Assembly (NCBI GenBank): GCA_910587685.1 | Contig: CAJUMY010000005.1 | Coordinates: forward strand, 1 to 64,000 | Direction: 5' to 3' | Origin: an uncultured Christensenellaceae bacterium | GTDB lineage: Bacteria > Bacillota > Clostridia > Christensenellales > UBA3700 | Length of the DNA stretch: 64,000 nucleotides | Part shown: one piece after another, positions 8,052 through 16,241 of the stretch | Layout of the letters: every line of letters starts with the position of its first letter | Position numbering within the stretch: position 1 is the stretch's first letter | The notes under the pieces: model-generated | Database searches by the model: none | The model's input: only the letters and a program-made list of their open reading frames with translations | What the model was told of the DNA's origin: nothing | Program-made: the position numbers and the translations under genes

Positions 8052-10748
8052 TTATCTCTTTATATCAGTCACACTGTAGCCTGCGTCGGAAACCGCCGAT
8101 ATTATAGCTTCGTCGTCGACCTCTCCGACAACTATAGCTTTCTTGTCGGCAAGCATTACCGTAACTTCCTCAACGCCGCCGAGCCCCTTGAGAGCCTTCT
8201 CAACGCGCATAACGCAATGATTGCACATCATTCCTTCGATAGATATCGTCTTAGTCATATTCATATCCTCCATATTCTCTTTATCGCGGCGGTTATTTTT
8301 CGCTTTATTCGCCGCCAAATCATTTATAATATTATCTATATCAATATTTTTATCGGTATCAGTATTTGAGCCCATATCTGTATTTGCTATATCCATATCG
8401 GCGCGGACGGTGTTGCCGTCGCTTTCTCCGACGTCTTCGCTATCATTAATTGTATCATTTAATACGCCGTTGTCAACAGCTTTTACGCGCGATCTTTTTC
8501 TCAAAAAGTCAGGTTTGAACAGTCTCAGTCTCAACGCGTTTAGGACAACGCATACCGAACTCAAACTCATCGCCAACGCTCCGAACATCGGACTTAGCTT
8601 GAACGACGTAAAAGGATATATCACGCCCATTGCGAGCGGTATGCCTATCGAATTATAGATGAGCGCCCAAAAGAGATTTTCCTTGATATTCACTATGGTT
8701 CTGCGGCTTAGTTCTATCATCGTTACGACGTCCTTTATATCGCTCTTGACGAGAACTACGTCGCCGCTCTCGAGAGCTATATCAGACCCCGCGCCGATCG
8801 CTATGCCTATATCTGCTATCGCAAGAGCAGGAGCGTCGTTGATGCCGTCGCCTACCATTGCGACGGTATGTCCTTCTTCTTTAAGCCGCTTAAGAGTATC
8901 CGCTTTGCCCTCCGGTAAGACCTCTGCTATTACTTCGTCGATCCCGACTTCTAATCCAATGCTTGCCGCGGTGTCCTTCGAGTCGCCCGTCAGCATGACC
9001 GACCTTATACCGAGCGCCTTCAATCTCTCTATCGCCTCTCTTGACGTCGCCTTGAGAGTGTCGGCAATCGCAAGAATACCGATGATATTAGAATTTTTAT
9101 ATACATATACTATAGTTTTACCGCTATTCTTCCATTCGTCAGGAATATCGGTTCCTTCTTTCGAGTCGCTCAGCTTGGTATTTCCGATCAGATATTTCTC
9201 TCCGTTTATAACGCCGCCTATACCCATACCCTTAAGAGTTTCGTACGAAGTAACTTCGGAATATTTTGAATACCCGCTTAGAACCGCGTACTCCTTAACG
9301 GCGTTCGCAAGCGGATGTTCGGATCTGTCTTCGAGCGTATAAGCTATCTTTATTAGCTCTTCGTCGCTTATGCCAATCGCTTTTATTCCTACGAGTTTCG
9401 GTTTGCCTTCGGTGATCGTTCCCGTCTTATCGAAAACCACCGTATCGACCTTTCCCGCGAGTTCGAGTGATTCGGCGTTCTTAAACAGTATTCCGTACTC
9501 CGCCCCCTTTCCCGTGGCTACCATGATAGCCGTAGGTGTCGCAAGTCCCAAAGCGCAGGGGCAAGATATAACGAGTACGCATATGCCGATAGAGAGCGCA
9601 AACTCGAAGCCTTTCCCCGCAATGAGCCACGCCGCGAACGCGATCGCGGATAGAGCGATAACTATGGGCACGAATACGCCGCTTATCTTATCGGCTATCC
9701 TCGCGATGGGAGCTTTTGTCGCAGACGCCTCTTCGACGAGCCTTATTATCGTAGACAATGCAGTGTCTTCGCCTACGTTCGTCGCCTCGAACTTGATATA
9801 TCCCGAACTTAGATGGCACGCTCCGATCACCCTGTCTCCGACGCTTTTTTCGACCGGTATGCTTTCGCCCGTAATGGGGGATTCGTCGACGCTGCCTTCT
9901 CCTTCTACAACTATGCCGTCAACGGCTATGGTTTCGCCGGCTTTGACTATTATTATATCGCCTTTATTGATTTCGTCAAATCTTATCTCTATCTCTTCGT
10001 CGCCTCGAATAACGACCGCCGTATCGGGTCTTAGTCCAACCAGTTTCTCTATCTCCGCTCCCGTCTTTTTCTTAGCTCTCGCCTCGAGCGTCTTTCCGAG
10101 CGTAATAAGAGTAAGTATCATCGCGGCGGATTCGAAATACAGATCCATAGCGTAACGATCCACTATCTCGCTATCGCTGATACCCAGTCCGTACGCTATC
10201 ATATACAGAGCTATGACGCCGTACACAAGCGCGGAAAGCGAACCTATCGCAATAAGAGTATCCATATTCGGATGTCTCTTTATCAGCGACTTAAATCCTC
10301 TCGTATAGTATTTATAATTGACCGCGATCACGGGAATAGTCAATAAGAACTGCGTAAGCGCCATTATCAGCGCATTATCGTGAAATAATTTCGGAAGAGG
10401 AAGCCCCATCATATGACCCATAGAAAAATACATGAGTACGACGGTAAAGACTATAGAAACTACGAGCCTTTTGATGCTGTTTTTGAATTCTTTGTCCTCT
10501 TTCTTCTCTCCTTCTTTGTTTTTAGCATTTTCATTTCCTTTGACTTTCGCAGAATATCCCACTTCTATAACTGTATCGATAATGCGGGAAGGATCTATTT
10601 TATTCTCGTCAAATTCAACTTCCATAGAATTATTCAAAAGATTGACGGAGACCTTTTCAACGCCTTCAACTTTTCCGACGCATTTTTCTATAGTAGACGA
10701 ACACGCCGAACACGTCATACCTTCAACATCGAACCGTTCCTTTTGCAT
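8052..10748 (-). CDS. copA: Copper-exporting P-type ATPase with C-terminal CopZ-like domain
   Basis: Pumps Cu(I) out of the cytoplasm using ATP. The 898 residues comprise an N-terminal HMA domain (MTCSAC, Cys13/Cys16), eight predicted membrane helices, TGES, the CPC metal motif (SCPCALGLATP, about residue 396), the phosphorylation site DKTGT (about 440), SEHPLA and GDGINDAPAL. It differs from standard CopA after the last helices: a ~70-residue Asp/Asn-rich linker leads to a second HMA domain (GMMCNHC, from about residue 831) that matches free CopZ chaperones in sequence and length. A GGAGG with an ATG at residue 831 could also yield CopZ alone. The start has a GGGAG ribosome binding site. It is a single-gene unit with its own operator. 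Confidence 0.95.
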   Translation of the reverse strand: MQKERFDVEGMTCSACSSTIEKCVGKVEGVEKVSVNLLNNSMEVEFDENKIDPSRIIDTVIEVGYSAKVKGNENAKNKEGEKKEDKEFKNSIKRLVVSIVFTVVLMYFSMGHMMGLPLPKLFHDNALIMALTQFLLTIPVIAVNYKYYTRGFKSLIKRHPNMDTLIAIGSLSALVYGVIALYMIAYGLGISDSEIVDRYAMDLYFESAAMILTLITLGKTLEARAKKKTGAEIEKLVGLRPDTAVVIRGDEEIEIRFDEINKGDIIIVKAGETIAVDGIVVEGEGSVDESPITGESIPVEKSVGDRVIGACHLSSGYIKFEATNVGEDTALSTIIRLVEEASATKAPIARIADKISGVFVPIVIALSAIAFAAWLIAGKGFEFALSIGICVLVISCPCALGLATPTAIMVATGKGAEYGILFKNAESLELAGKVDTVVFDKTGTITEGKPKLVGIKAIGISDEELIKIAYTLEDRSEHPLANAVKEYAVLSGYSKYSEVTSYETLKGMGIGGVINGEKYLIGNTKLSDSKEGTDIPDEWKNSGKTIVYVYKNSNIIGILAIADTLKATSREAIERLKALGIRSVMLTGDSKDTAASIGLEVGIDEVIAEVLPEGKADTLKRLKEEGHTVAMVGDGINDAPALAIADIGIAIGAGSDIALESGDVVLVKSDIKDVVTMIELSRRTIVNIKENLFWALIYNSIGIPLAMGVIYPFTSFKLSPMFGALAMSLSSVCVVLNALRLRLFKPDFLRKRSRVKAVDNGVLNDTINDSEDVGESDGNTVRADMDIANTDMGSNTDTDKNIDIDNIINDLAANKAKNNRRDKENMEDMNMTKTISIEGMMCNHCVMRVEKALKGLGGVEEVTVMLADKKAIVVGEVDDEAIISAVSDAGYSVTDIKR
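8256..8271 (-). promoter_or_regulatory. Internal ribosome binding site and start for a 68-residue CopZ
   Basis: Inside copA, on the minus strand, GGAGG (8271-8267) precedes an in-frame ATG (8258-8256) with an 8-nt spacing. Translation from here would give a 68-residue protein, MTKTISIEGMMCNHC onward, the normal size of a free CopZ. In-frame initiation is inferred, not shown. Confidence 0.5.
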
Positions 10749-10886
10749 AATAGAATCACTCCCTGTATAATTTGATCAAAGTTTTGATAGCAACCGCTCT
10801 CATAGTTAATATTATTTCGTTTGCATTCAGCTGCGTTGTCGCACGTTTTATATTTGATAACGCAAAACTACGATCGCAAATTTAAT

Positions 10887-10905
10887 TCCGACCTATTTGG
10901 TCGGA
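10887..10905. promoter_or_regulatory. Operator-like inverted repeat at copA promoter
   Basis: Perfect 7-bp inverted repeat TCCGACC-TATTT-GGTCGGA. It begins 3 nt downstream of the copA -10 box, so a bound repressor would block transcription start. It does not match the CopY box (TACAnnTGTA). The cognate regulator is not in the window. Confidence 0.55.
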
Positions 10906-10908
10906 TAT

Positions 10909-10938
10909 ATGATAACATATTATCCTGATTATTGTCAA
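10909..10938 (-). promoter_or_regulatory. copA promoter
   Basis: Minus-strand TTGACA (10938-10933), 18-nt spacer, TATCAT (10914-10909). The transcript would have a leader of about 150 nt before the copA ATG and would start within the inverted repeat at 10887-10905. Confidence 0.65.
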
Positions 10939-11193
10939 TATCAGATAAGGTTATTATGAAATATTTTATTATAAACCATATAATTTTCATCCTAATATCG
11001 ATACTAACGCAGGCTATACGAAGTTAGCGATCTAACGTATCGACATAGGTAAAAGAAACTTGCTTTATCCCTTAAAATCATAAAACTTATCTATATGTAT
11101 AATTGTTTTTGTATATAAAGTGACTTATGCGCGTCATATTTCATCGGCGTCTTACTATTTATAGGCGTTATGTAAATAATATGATAGGCGCAT
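10939..11193. other. Intergenic stretch, nothing recognised
   Basis: AT-rich gap between the copA promoter and the PEP carboxykinase terminator. I see no gene, RNA or repeat. Confidence 0.4.
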
Positions 11194-11223
11194 AAAAAAA
11201 TCCGTACTTGAATAAGTACGGAT
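11194..11223 (-). terminator. Terminator of PEP carboxykinase gene
   Basis: Perfect minus-strand stem ATCCGTACTT/AAGTACGGAT with a 4-nt loop, followed by a run of seven T (11200-11194), about 25 nt after the stop codon. Confidence 0.85.
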
Positions 11224-11245
11224 CTTTTCTATTATCATATCGATA

Positions 11246-13027
11246 TTACTTGTTAAGTCTAGCCTCGAGAGCGTCTGCCTCTTTTGCGAGTTCTTTCGGA
11301 AGCTTGTTGCCGAACTTCTTATAGAATTCTTTAATGCCTTCGACTTCGCCCTTCCAAGTCTCTTTGTCAACGTTAAGAATACCTTTGAGCGTATCTATCG
11401 AGAAGTCGTCGAGACCTTCGATATTGATATCCTCTGCATTCGGAACGAAACCGATCGGAGTCTCTACGGCGTCTACCGTACCCTCTATTCTCTTTATCAT
11501 CCAATCGAGAACTCTGAGGTTATCTCCGAAGCCCGGCCAAATGAAGTGACCCTCTTCGTCGGTTCTGAACCAGTTGACGTTGAAGAATCTCGGTTTCTTA
11601 TCGTCGTCTATCATTGCGCCCATATCGAGCCAATGCTGGAAGTAATCTCCCATATGGTATCCGCAGAACGGAAGCATTGCCATAGGATCGCGTCTTACTA
11701 CGCCTACTGCGCCGGACGCTGCCGCCGTGGTCTCGGAAGCCATAATCGAGCCTACGAATACGCCGTTAGTCCAGTTGCGAGCCTCGTATACGAGCGGAGC
11801 GGTCTTTGCTCTTCTTCCGCCGAAGATGAACGCGGAGATCGGTACTCCTACCTTGCTCTCGAACTCCGAGCTGAGGCAAGGACAGTTCACTGCAGGAGCG
11901 GTGAAACGGCTGTTCGGGTGAGCGCACTTCTCGGTAGAAGAATCTGCGTACCAATCGTTGCCCTTCCAGTCAATCATATGCTTAGGCGGATTCTTGTCGA
12001 GTCCTTCCCACCATACGGTCTTGTTCTCGGGATCGTATCCGACGTTCGTGAAGATAGTATTCTTCTTCGTCGATTCGAGAGCGTTAGGATTGGACTTAAC
12101 ATTAGTTCCGGGAGCAACGCCGAAGAATCCGTTCTCAGGATTGATAGCGTAAAGTCTGCCGTCTGCGCCCTTCTTGATCCAAGCGATGTCGTCGCCGACC
12201 GTGAATACTTCGTAACCTGCCTTCTTATAGCCTTCCGGCGGGATAAGCATAGCAAGGTTGGTCTTTCCGCATGCCGACGGGAAAGCCGCAGCCATATATA
12301 TTATCTTGCCGTCCGGCTTCTTGATGCCGAGAATCAGCATATGCTCTGCCATCCAGCCTTCGTTCCTACCCTGATAAGAAGCGATACGCAATGCGAAGCA
12401 CTTCTTGCCGAGAAGAACGTTACCGCCGTAACCGGAGTTAACGGAAATTATAGCGTTATCTTCAGGGAAGTGACAGATATATCTCTTCTCCTCGTCTATC
12501 TCGCATCTTGCGTGAGTACCGCGGACAAAATCATTGCTGTCGCCGAGAGCGTCGAGAACATTCTGCCCTACTCTCGTCATTATCTTCATATTGAGAACAA
12601 CGTAGATAGAATCGGTAAGCTCGATACCTATCTTAGAAAGCGGAGAACCTACAGGTCCCATAGAGAACGGAATAACGTACATAGTTCTGCCCTTATAAGC
12701 GTCCTTAAGGATAGCGTTAAGAGTAGCGTACATTTCCTTAGGATCCTTCCAGTTATTGGTAGGTCCTGCATTGATCTCTTCTCTCGAGCAGATAAAAGTG
12801 CGTCCCTCTACACGGGCAACGTCGTTGAGCGCCGTTCTGTGAAGGAAACAACCGGGAAGAAGTTCCTCGTTGAGCTTAATGATCTCGCCGGTCGCCATAG
12901 CCTCGTTCTCGAGCTGCTTGTAAAGAGCCTCGGAGCCGTCTATCCATACTACCTTATCGGGATTGCAAAGCTCTACTCTACTCTGAACAAAATCCAAAAC
13001 CTGCTTGTTGTTTGTAAAATTAGCCAT
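11246..13027 (-). CDS. pckG: Phosphoenolpyruvate carboxykinase (GTP)
   Basis: Interconverts oxaloacetate + GTP with phosphoenolpyruvate + CO2 + GDP; in fermentative anaerobes it often runs toward oxaloacetate. The 593 residues are the usual length of the GTP-dependent class. Visible signatures are the P-loop-like kinase motif FPSACGKTNLAML, the metal/nucleotide region VGDDIAWIKKGADG, and GFFGVAPGT. The ATG is preceded by AAGGAGATACACA, a strong ribosome binding site. It is monocistronic, with a good promoter and terminator. Antisense frames over it are long but show no family features. Confidence 0.96.
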   Translation of the reverse strand: MANFTNNKQVLDFVQSRVELCNPDKVVWIDGSEALYKQLENEAMATGEIIKLNEELLPGCFLHRTALNDVARVEGRTFICSREEINAGPTNNWKDPKEMYATLNAILKDAYKGRTMYVIPFSMGPVGSPLSKIGIELTDSIYVVLNMKIMTRVGQNVLDALGDSNDFVRGTHARCEIDEEKRYICHFPEDNAIISVNSGYGGNVLLGKKCFALRIASYQGRNEGWMAEHMLILGIKKPDGKIIYMAAAFPSACGKTNLAMLIPPEGYKKAGYEVFTVGDDIAWIKKGADGRLYAINPENGFFGVAPGTNVKSNPNALESTKKNTIFTNVGYDPENKTVWWEGLDKNPPKHMIDWKGNDWYADSSTEKCAHPNSRFTAPAVNCPCLSSEFESKVGVPISAFIFGGRRAKTAPLVYEARNWTNGVFVGSIMASETTAAASGAVGVVRRDPMAMLPFCGYHMGDYFQHWLDMGAMIDDDKKPRFFNVNWFRTDEEGHFIWPGFGDNLRVLDWMIKRIEGTVDAVETPIGFVPNAEDINIEGLDDFSIDTLKGILNVDKETWKGEVEGIKEFYKKFGNKLPKELAKEADALEARLNK

Positions 13028-13114
13028 TGTGTATCTCCTTATACAATATTATATTTTACTTAAAGAAAGGCGTATCCGAAACGCTTCGAATACCCTTTTC
13101 GATCTTTCCTAGAA

Positions 13115-13143
13115 ATTATATCATTATATATAAAATTTTGCAA
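13115..13143 (-). promoter_or_regulatory. Promoter of PEP carboxykinase gene
   Basis: Minus-strand TTGCAA (13143-13138), 17-nt spacer, perfect TATAAT (13120-13115), about 80 nt before the start codon. Confidence 0.6.
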
Positions 13144-13382
13144 ACGCTTTTTATCAAATTTGTCCGTAATCGTTACTTTTTTAGCAATCTTTACATTTAT
13201 TATATGCAACCGTTACTTTATCGGTGACTGACCAGATATTTTACCGTACTAACCTCGAGCGGTACAATCGCCGCCCATATGACAATAAACTTCACCGACC
13301 GGAAAACGGCGTACAGAGGCAAACGTTAGTTAATATCATCGCGTATTGAATACTATTCGAACAAACTCAAAACGATCGCGCT

Positions 13383-13580
13383 CTAAATGCGCTCTATCGC
13401 TCTCTTATATAAAGGGTCGAATTCGCAGCCGCAGTTTCCGCATTCCTTATCCGCTCGCATTATCGCCGAAATCAATTCGTCTCCGTCGGCATTTCCCTCG
13501 AGTCACCTTAGTGCGGGCAGAGAGAGCAGTTCCCATCCCGACGCCGCAAACTTCTCCATCATCTCTTTTGATTCTTCCAT
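13383..13580 (-). pseudogene. Small CGNCGC protein interrupted by in-frame TGA
   Basis: From an ATG at 13580 the frame reads 25 codons (MEESKEMMEKFAASGWELLS onward), meets TGA at 13505-13503, then continues coherently for 39 more codons to a TAG at 13385-13383. The downstream half includes LEGNADGDELISAIMRADKE and CGNCGCEFDPLYKRAIERI. Both halves have the amphipathic, charged composition of one small protein; the CxxCxC motif could bind metal. The simplest reading is a Trp codon (TGG) changed to TGA, making a recent pseudogene. Alternatives are a base-call error or recoding. Flanking gaps (13144-13382, 13581-13803) hold nothing else that I recognise. Confidence 0.55.
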
Positions 13581-13803
13581 GATAAAGCTCTTTTATACGA
13601 AGTTTTATAAAGCCTGCCGAGAACGAGCTTTGCAAAATCTCCTTGCCGCAAACTCGTAACGTTATATCCCCGATTTACAGCGCCAACTATATACTTGCTA
13701 TAGAGTTAGAAGTGTCATCGACAGTTATCGGACTAATGTTTTTTACTGCAATTTAGTTTATACGTCGCAATATCACGCCTCGTAAACGCTCGGTATCATA
13801 CTA

Positions 13804-14544
13804 TCATAACATTCTGTAAGCAGTCAATGTATCTTCGATGAACTTCATGTGCGCCTCGCCGTCGCGATATGACGACATCGTGTGCTTAAGTCCTATATAT
13901 ACGACTTTCAAAAGTTTCGTATTGCCAAGTTCGAGCACGTAGTTTAGACCGTCAAGCATAGTAAGATACTCTTTTTTTAACGTCGGATTAATGCCGTTAG
14001 CAGACGAGATCTGGTCACTTAGCTTTGATATACAGGGATACAGCTGTTCCTTTACGCTTATACTGAGCTCTTCGCCAAGTTCGTTAGACTCCTCGATTTC
14101 GTCGATATATACGCCTTCGTCGTCCACCATGCCCTTGAACGCCTTCGCATACGGAGAAATAACTCCGTCTATGAACAGCGAAAATGATTTGTCGATATCA
14201 ATAGCCGGATAGTATTTGCGCAAGAACAGATAAAAATCGAAGCCGTCCTTATCCCCGCTCTCGTAAAGCAAGAACTGCCGTAAAAGTCCGGTAACGAGCA
14301 CGACTATCTTTCCCTTATTGATGGGCAGAACGAAATTAGAGTGCTGAAGAGCAAGTTTCAGCTCGTTTTTATAGCTGTAAACTTCGTTACATTTATAAAG
14401 ATATCCGTACGATTCCTGATTTGCCACGACGCTTTTTAGGAGATTTCCTATATTCTTAGACGACATTATGAATCTACCGTCTCTTAGGTCTCTGCATCGC
14501 GACATTATATCTTCATACGCCTTTTCGGCTTCCGTGTTCTTCAT
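13804..14544 (-). CDS. Hypothetical helical protein
   Basis: I do not recognise the family. The 246-residue product from MKNTEAEKAYEDIMSRCRDL is soluble, mixed charge and mainly helical, with no signal peptide or membrane segment. The middle holds a patch of acidic residues (VYIDEIEESNELGEEL). I chose the ATG at 14544 because AGAGGA lies just upstream and a promoter at 14579-14608 excludes the earlier ATG at 14613. It is monocistronic and faces away from the plus-strand HPr-like operon, with which it shares a divergent promoter region. Confidence 0.75.
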   Translation of the reverse strand: MKNTEAEKAYEDIMSRCRDLRDGRFIMSSKNIGNLLKSVVANQESYGYLYKCNEVYSYKNELKLALQHSNFVLPINKGKIVVLVTGLLRQFLLYESGDKDGFDFYLFLRKYYPAIDIDKSFSLFIDGVISPYAKAFKGMVDDEGVYIDEIEESNELGEELSISVKEQLYPCISKLSDQISSANGINPTLKKEYLTMLDGLNYVLELGNTKLLKVVYIGLKHTMSSYRDGEAHMKFIEDTLTAYRML

Positions 14545-14578
14545 ATCTTTCCTCTTGACGATTTGTATTGATACTGTT

Positions 14579-14608
14579 ATTTTATCACATATACGAAAAA
14601 AATTGCAA
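14579..14608 (-). promoter_or_regulatory. Promoter of hypothetical gene
   Basis: Minus-strand TTGCAA (14608-14603), 18-nt spacer, TAAAAT (14584-14579); it lies about 35 nt before the ATG at 14544. Confidence 0.5.
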
Positions 14609-14680
14609 GGCATTAAGCAAACGATAGCGATAAGATTTAACGAGGCTTACGGCTTTAGCAATTAAAATAAGCTCTTTCAC

Positions 14681-14709
14681 TTGATTTTGCTATCGTTTTG
14701 TTGTAAAAT
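14681..14709 (+). promoter_or_regulatory. Promoter of HPr-like/DUF4364/TSCPD operon
   Basis: TTGATT (14681-14686), 17-nt spacer, TAAAAT (14704-14709). Transcription would start near 14716 and give a leader of more than 200 nt before the HPr-like gene. Confidence 0.5.
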
Positions 14710-14716
14710 AATTGTT

Positions 14717-14930
14717 ATGAAATGTCGGATCGAGACGCAAAACGACGTTCACAGACCCGACTTCATTGGCGGCTTTATCGAATATCAAATGCCTACTGGA
14801 GAAAATTTTACGTCGGCATTGTAACTATTTATGAAAGTCGAGAATAATTTACATTTATGAAGGCAACGCGGTAATTATCCCGTCAAAGATAGTTTTCGCG
14901 ATCGCCGCAAAATATACAATTACGTTTTAG
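14717..14930 (+). other. Leader region with possible leaderless ORF and gene remnant
   Basis: An ATG at 14717 sits at the predicted transcript start and opens a 35-codon frame to 14824 (MKCRIETQNDVHRPDFIGGF onward) with no ribosome binding site. At 14835-14930 a second frame without a start reads YIYEGNAVIIPSKIVFAIAA, reminiscent of the N-terminus of DUF370/RemB-type proteins. It may be a remnant. Neither is secure. Confidence 0.25.
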
Positions 14931-14939
14931 AGGTGCTCA

Positions 14940-15173
14940 ATGAAATCAATAGTGTTATCGCTTAATATGGCAGAATACGTCAAGGACTTCGTACAAATCG
15001 TTACAAAATACAATTACGATATGGATCTGAGATGCGGAAGATACGTCGTAGACGCAAAGTCTATACTAGGTATATTCAGCCTTGACCTTAACTCCCCCGT
15101 CGTACTCGAAATATACAATAACGACTGCGACAATCTCATCGCGGAGTTATCGCCGTACATCTTAAAAGACTGA
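14940..15173 (+). CDS. HPr-like protein lacking the phospho-histidine
   Basis: This 77-residue protein has the length and pattern of the PTS phosphocarrier HPr. The region around the regulatory serine is kept (VDAKSILGIFSLDL, Ser41 equivalent to HPr Ser46). The active-site segment GLHARPA is absent; the matching position reads NMAEYVKDFV, with no histidine. It therefore cannot carry phosphate to sugars by the known reaction and is more likely a regulatory or structural relative. The start follows AGAGGTG. It is the first gene of a plus-strand operon with DUF4364 and TSCPD genes. Confidence 0.8.
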   Translation: MKSIVLSLNMAEYVKDFVQIVTKYNYDMDLRCGRYVVDAKSILGIFSLDLNSPVVLEIYNNDCDNLIAELSPYILKD

Positions 15174-15207
15174 TAATATCTTCTATCGATAAGGGGACGC
15201 TAATACT

Positions 15208-15729
15208 ATGATGACCGACGCAACGACGAATAAACTGATCCTTCTATACATTTTCGACCAAATGGAGACGCCTCTCAGCGAAGAGACTCTCATCGAAATA
15301 TGCAATGAAAACGATTGGCTCTCTTATATGGACTGCAAGCAAGCTATTTCGGAGCTCATCAACTCGTCGTTCATCACGAACGTCGGCAAAACTTCCAGCC
15401 CTATATACGTCATAACGAACGACGGAAGCTCATGCCTTATCCACTTTCCAAACAAGATCCCACTTTCGATAAGAGAATCGATAAAAGAAGAGGTATCAAA
15501 GAACCGTATCAACTATCGTAAAAGACAGGAATATTTTTCCGATTATTTCAAAAACGACGACGGAACGTATACGGTCATATTGAAGATATTGCCTTCTACG
15601 GAGCAACAACCGCTCCTCGAGCTGAAACTGAATATTCCAAGCCGTATCACCGCAAAGTGGATATACAAGAACTGGAAGGACAAAGCCGCGGTCATATACG
15701 AACTGATCAACGAAAATCTTATAGAATAA
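15208..15729 (+). CDS. DUF4364 family protein (winged-helix type)
   Basis: The 173-residue product starts MMTDATTNKLILLYIFDQME and continues with an N-terminal winged helix-turn-helix-like half (residues 8-85; YMDCKQAISELINSSFI, YVITNDG) and a beta-rich C-terminal half (TYTVILKILP), as in the DUF4364 family. That family is common in Clostridia and is thought to contain transcription factors, though none is well studied. An AAGGGG ribosome binding site precedes the double ATG. It lies 34 nt after the HPr-like gene and 33 nt before the TSCPD gene. Confidence 0.88.
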   Translation: MMTDATTNKLILLYIFDQMETPLSEETLIEICNENDWLSYMDCKQAISELINSSFITNVGKTSSPIYVITNDGSSCLIHFPNKIPLSIRESIKEEVSKNRINYRKRQEYFSDYFKNDDGTYTVILKILPSTEQQPLLELKLNIPSRITAKWIYKNWKDKAAVIYELINENLIE

Positions 15730-15762
15730 CAAGCCTAAGATCAATAAAAGGAGAACTATCCC

Positions 15763-16023
15763 ATGCGATTCAGATACAAGCCGCGCGGAATATGCGCAAG
15801 AGAAATAAACGTAAGCGTCGAAGACGACTGCATAACGGACGTCGAATTCGTCGGCGGATGTATAGGCAATCACCGAGGCATACGAAAGCTATGTCTCGGA
15901 AGAAATATCGACGAGATAATATCTCTCCTCGAAGGCGTCGAATGCCGCGGAAATACGAGCTGTCCCGACCAACTGGCAAAGGCTCTTCTATACTATAAAA
16001 GCGAACTGAAAGACAGAGAATAA
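15763..16023 (+). CDS. TSCPD domain protein (TIGR03905 type)
   Basis: This 86-residue protein has the motif order of TIGR03905 proteins: RFRYKPRGICAREI at the start, VEFVGGCIGNHRGI in the middle, and CRGNTSCPDQLAKAL, containing the name-giving TSCPD. The TSCPD domain also occurs at the C-terminus of class II ribonucleotide reductases, where its cysteines may take part in reduction or metal binding. Cys17, Cys36 and the later pair are conserved-type positions. It is the last gene of the plus-strand operon, followed by a long bidirectional terminator. Its function is not established. Confidence 0.9.
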   Translation: MRFRYKPRGICAREINVSVEDDCITDVEFVGGCIGNHRGIRKLCLGRNIDEIISLLEGVECRGNTSCPDQLAKALLYYKSELKDRE

Positions 16024-16165
16024 TAAGCGGGTCATATATAACGCGGCGGCAGCCGCCAAAATATAATATCAAGATCGGCAAATTCTCTTTCTTAAGTAAG
16101 TATTCAAGATACGATAATATGTTTTGATATATGCGATAAAACGATCTCAATACTTTTTATAAAAA

Positions 16166-16215
16166 GTAAAATAATAAACAGGAACGGTTTTCACCGTTCC
16201 TGTTTATTATTTTAC
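16166..16215. terminator. Bidirectional terminator, 23-bp perfect stem
   Basis: A perfect inverted repeat of 23 bp (16166-16188 and 16193-16215) with a TTTC loop; the core is AACAGGAACGGT. AT-rich ends supply U runs both ways, so it can end both the TSCPD operon (+) and the converging PilM-like gene (-). Confidence 0.85.
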
Positions 16216-16241
16216 TATCGTATAACGTTTATAAAATCCTA

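Noticed and set aside
11546..13063. 505-codon plus-strand frame opposite PEP carboxykinase
   Set aside because: Shadow of a well-identified enzyme gene; no ribosome binding site or recognisable domain.
13503..13505. TGA read as selenocysteine
   Set aside because: The TGA is flanked by ALR and LEG, not a redox-type motif, and I see no convincing downstream hairpin; a nonsense change is simpler. Kept only as an alternative.
13346..13659. Two plus-strand frames of 78-90 codons near the TGA-interrupted gene
   Set aside because: They lie antisense to a more coherent minus-strand small protein and show no protein-like pattern.
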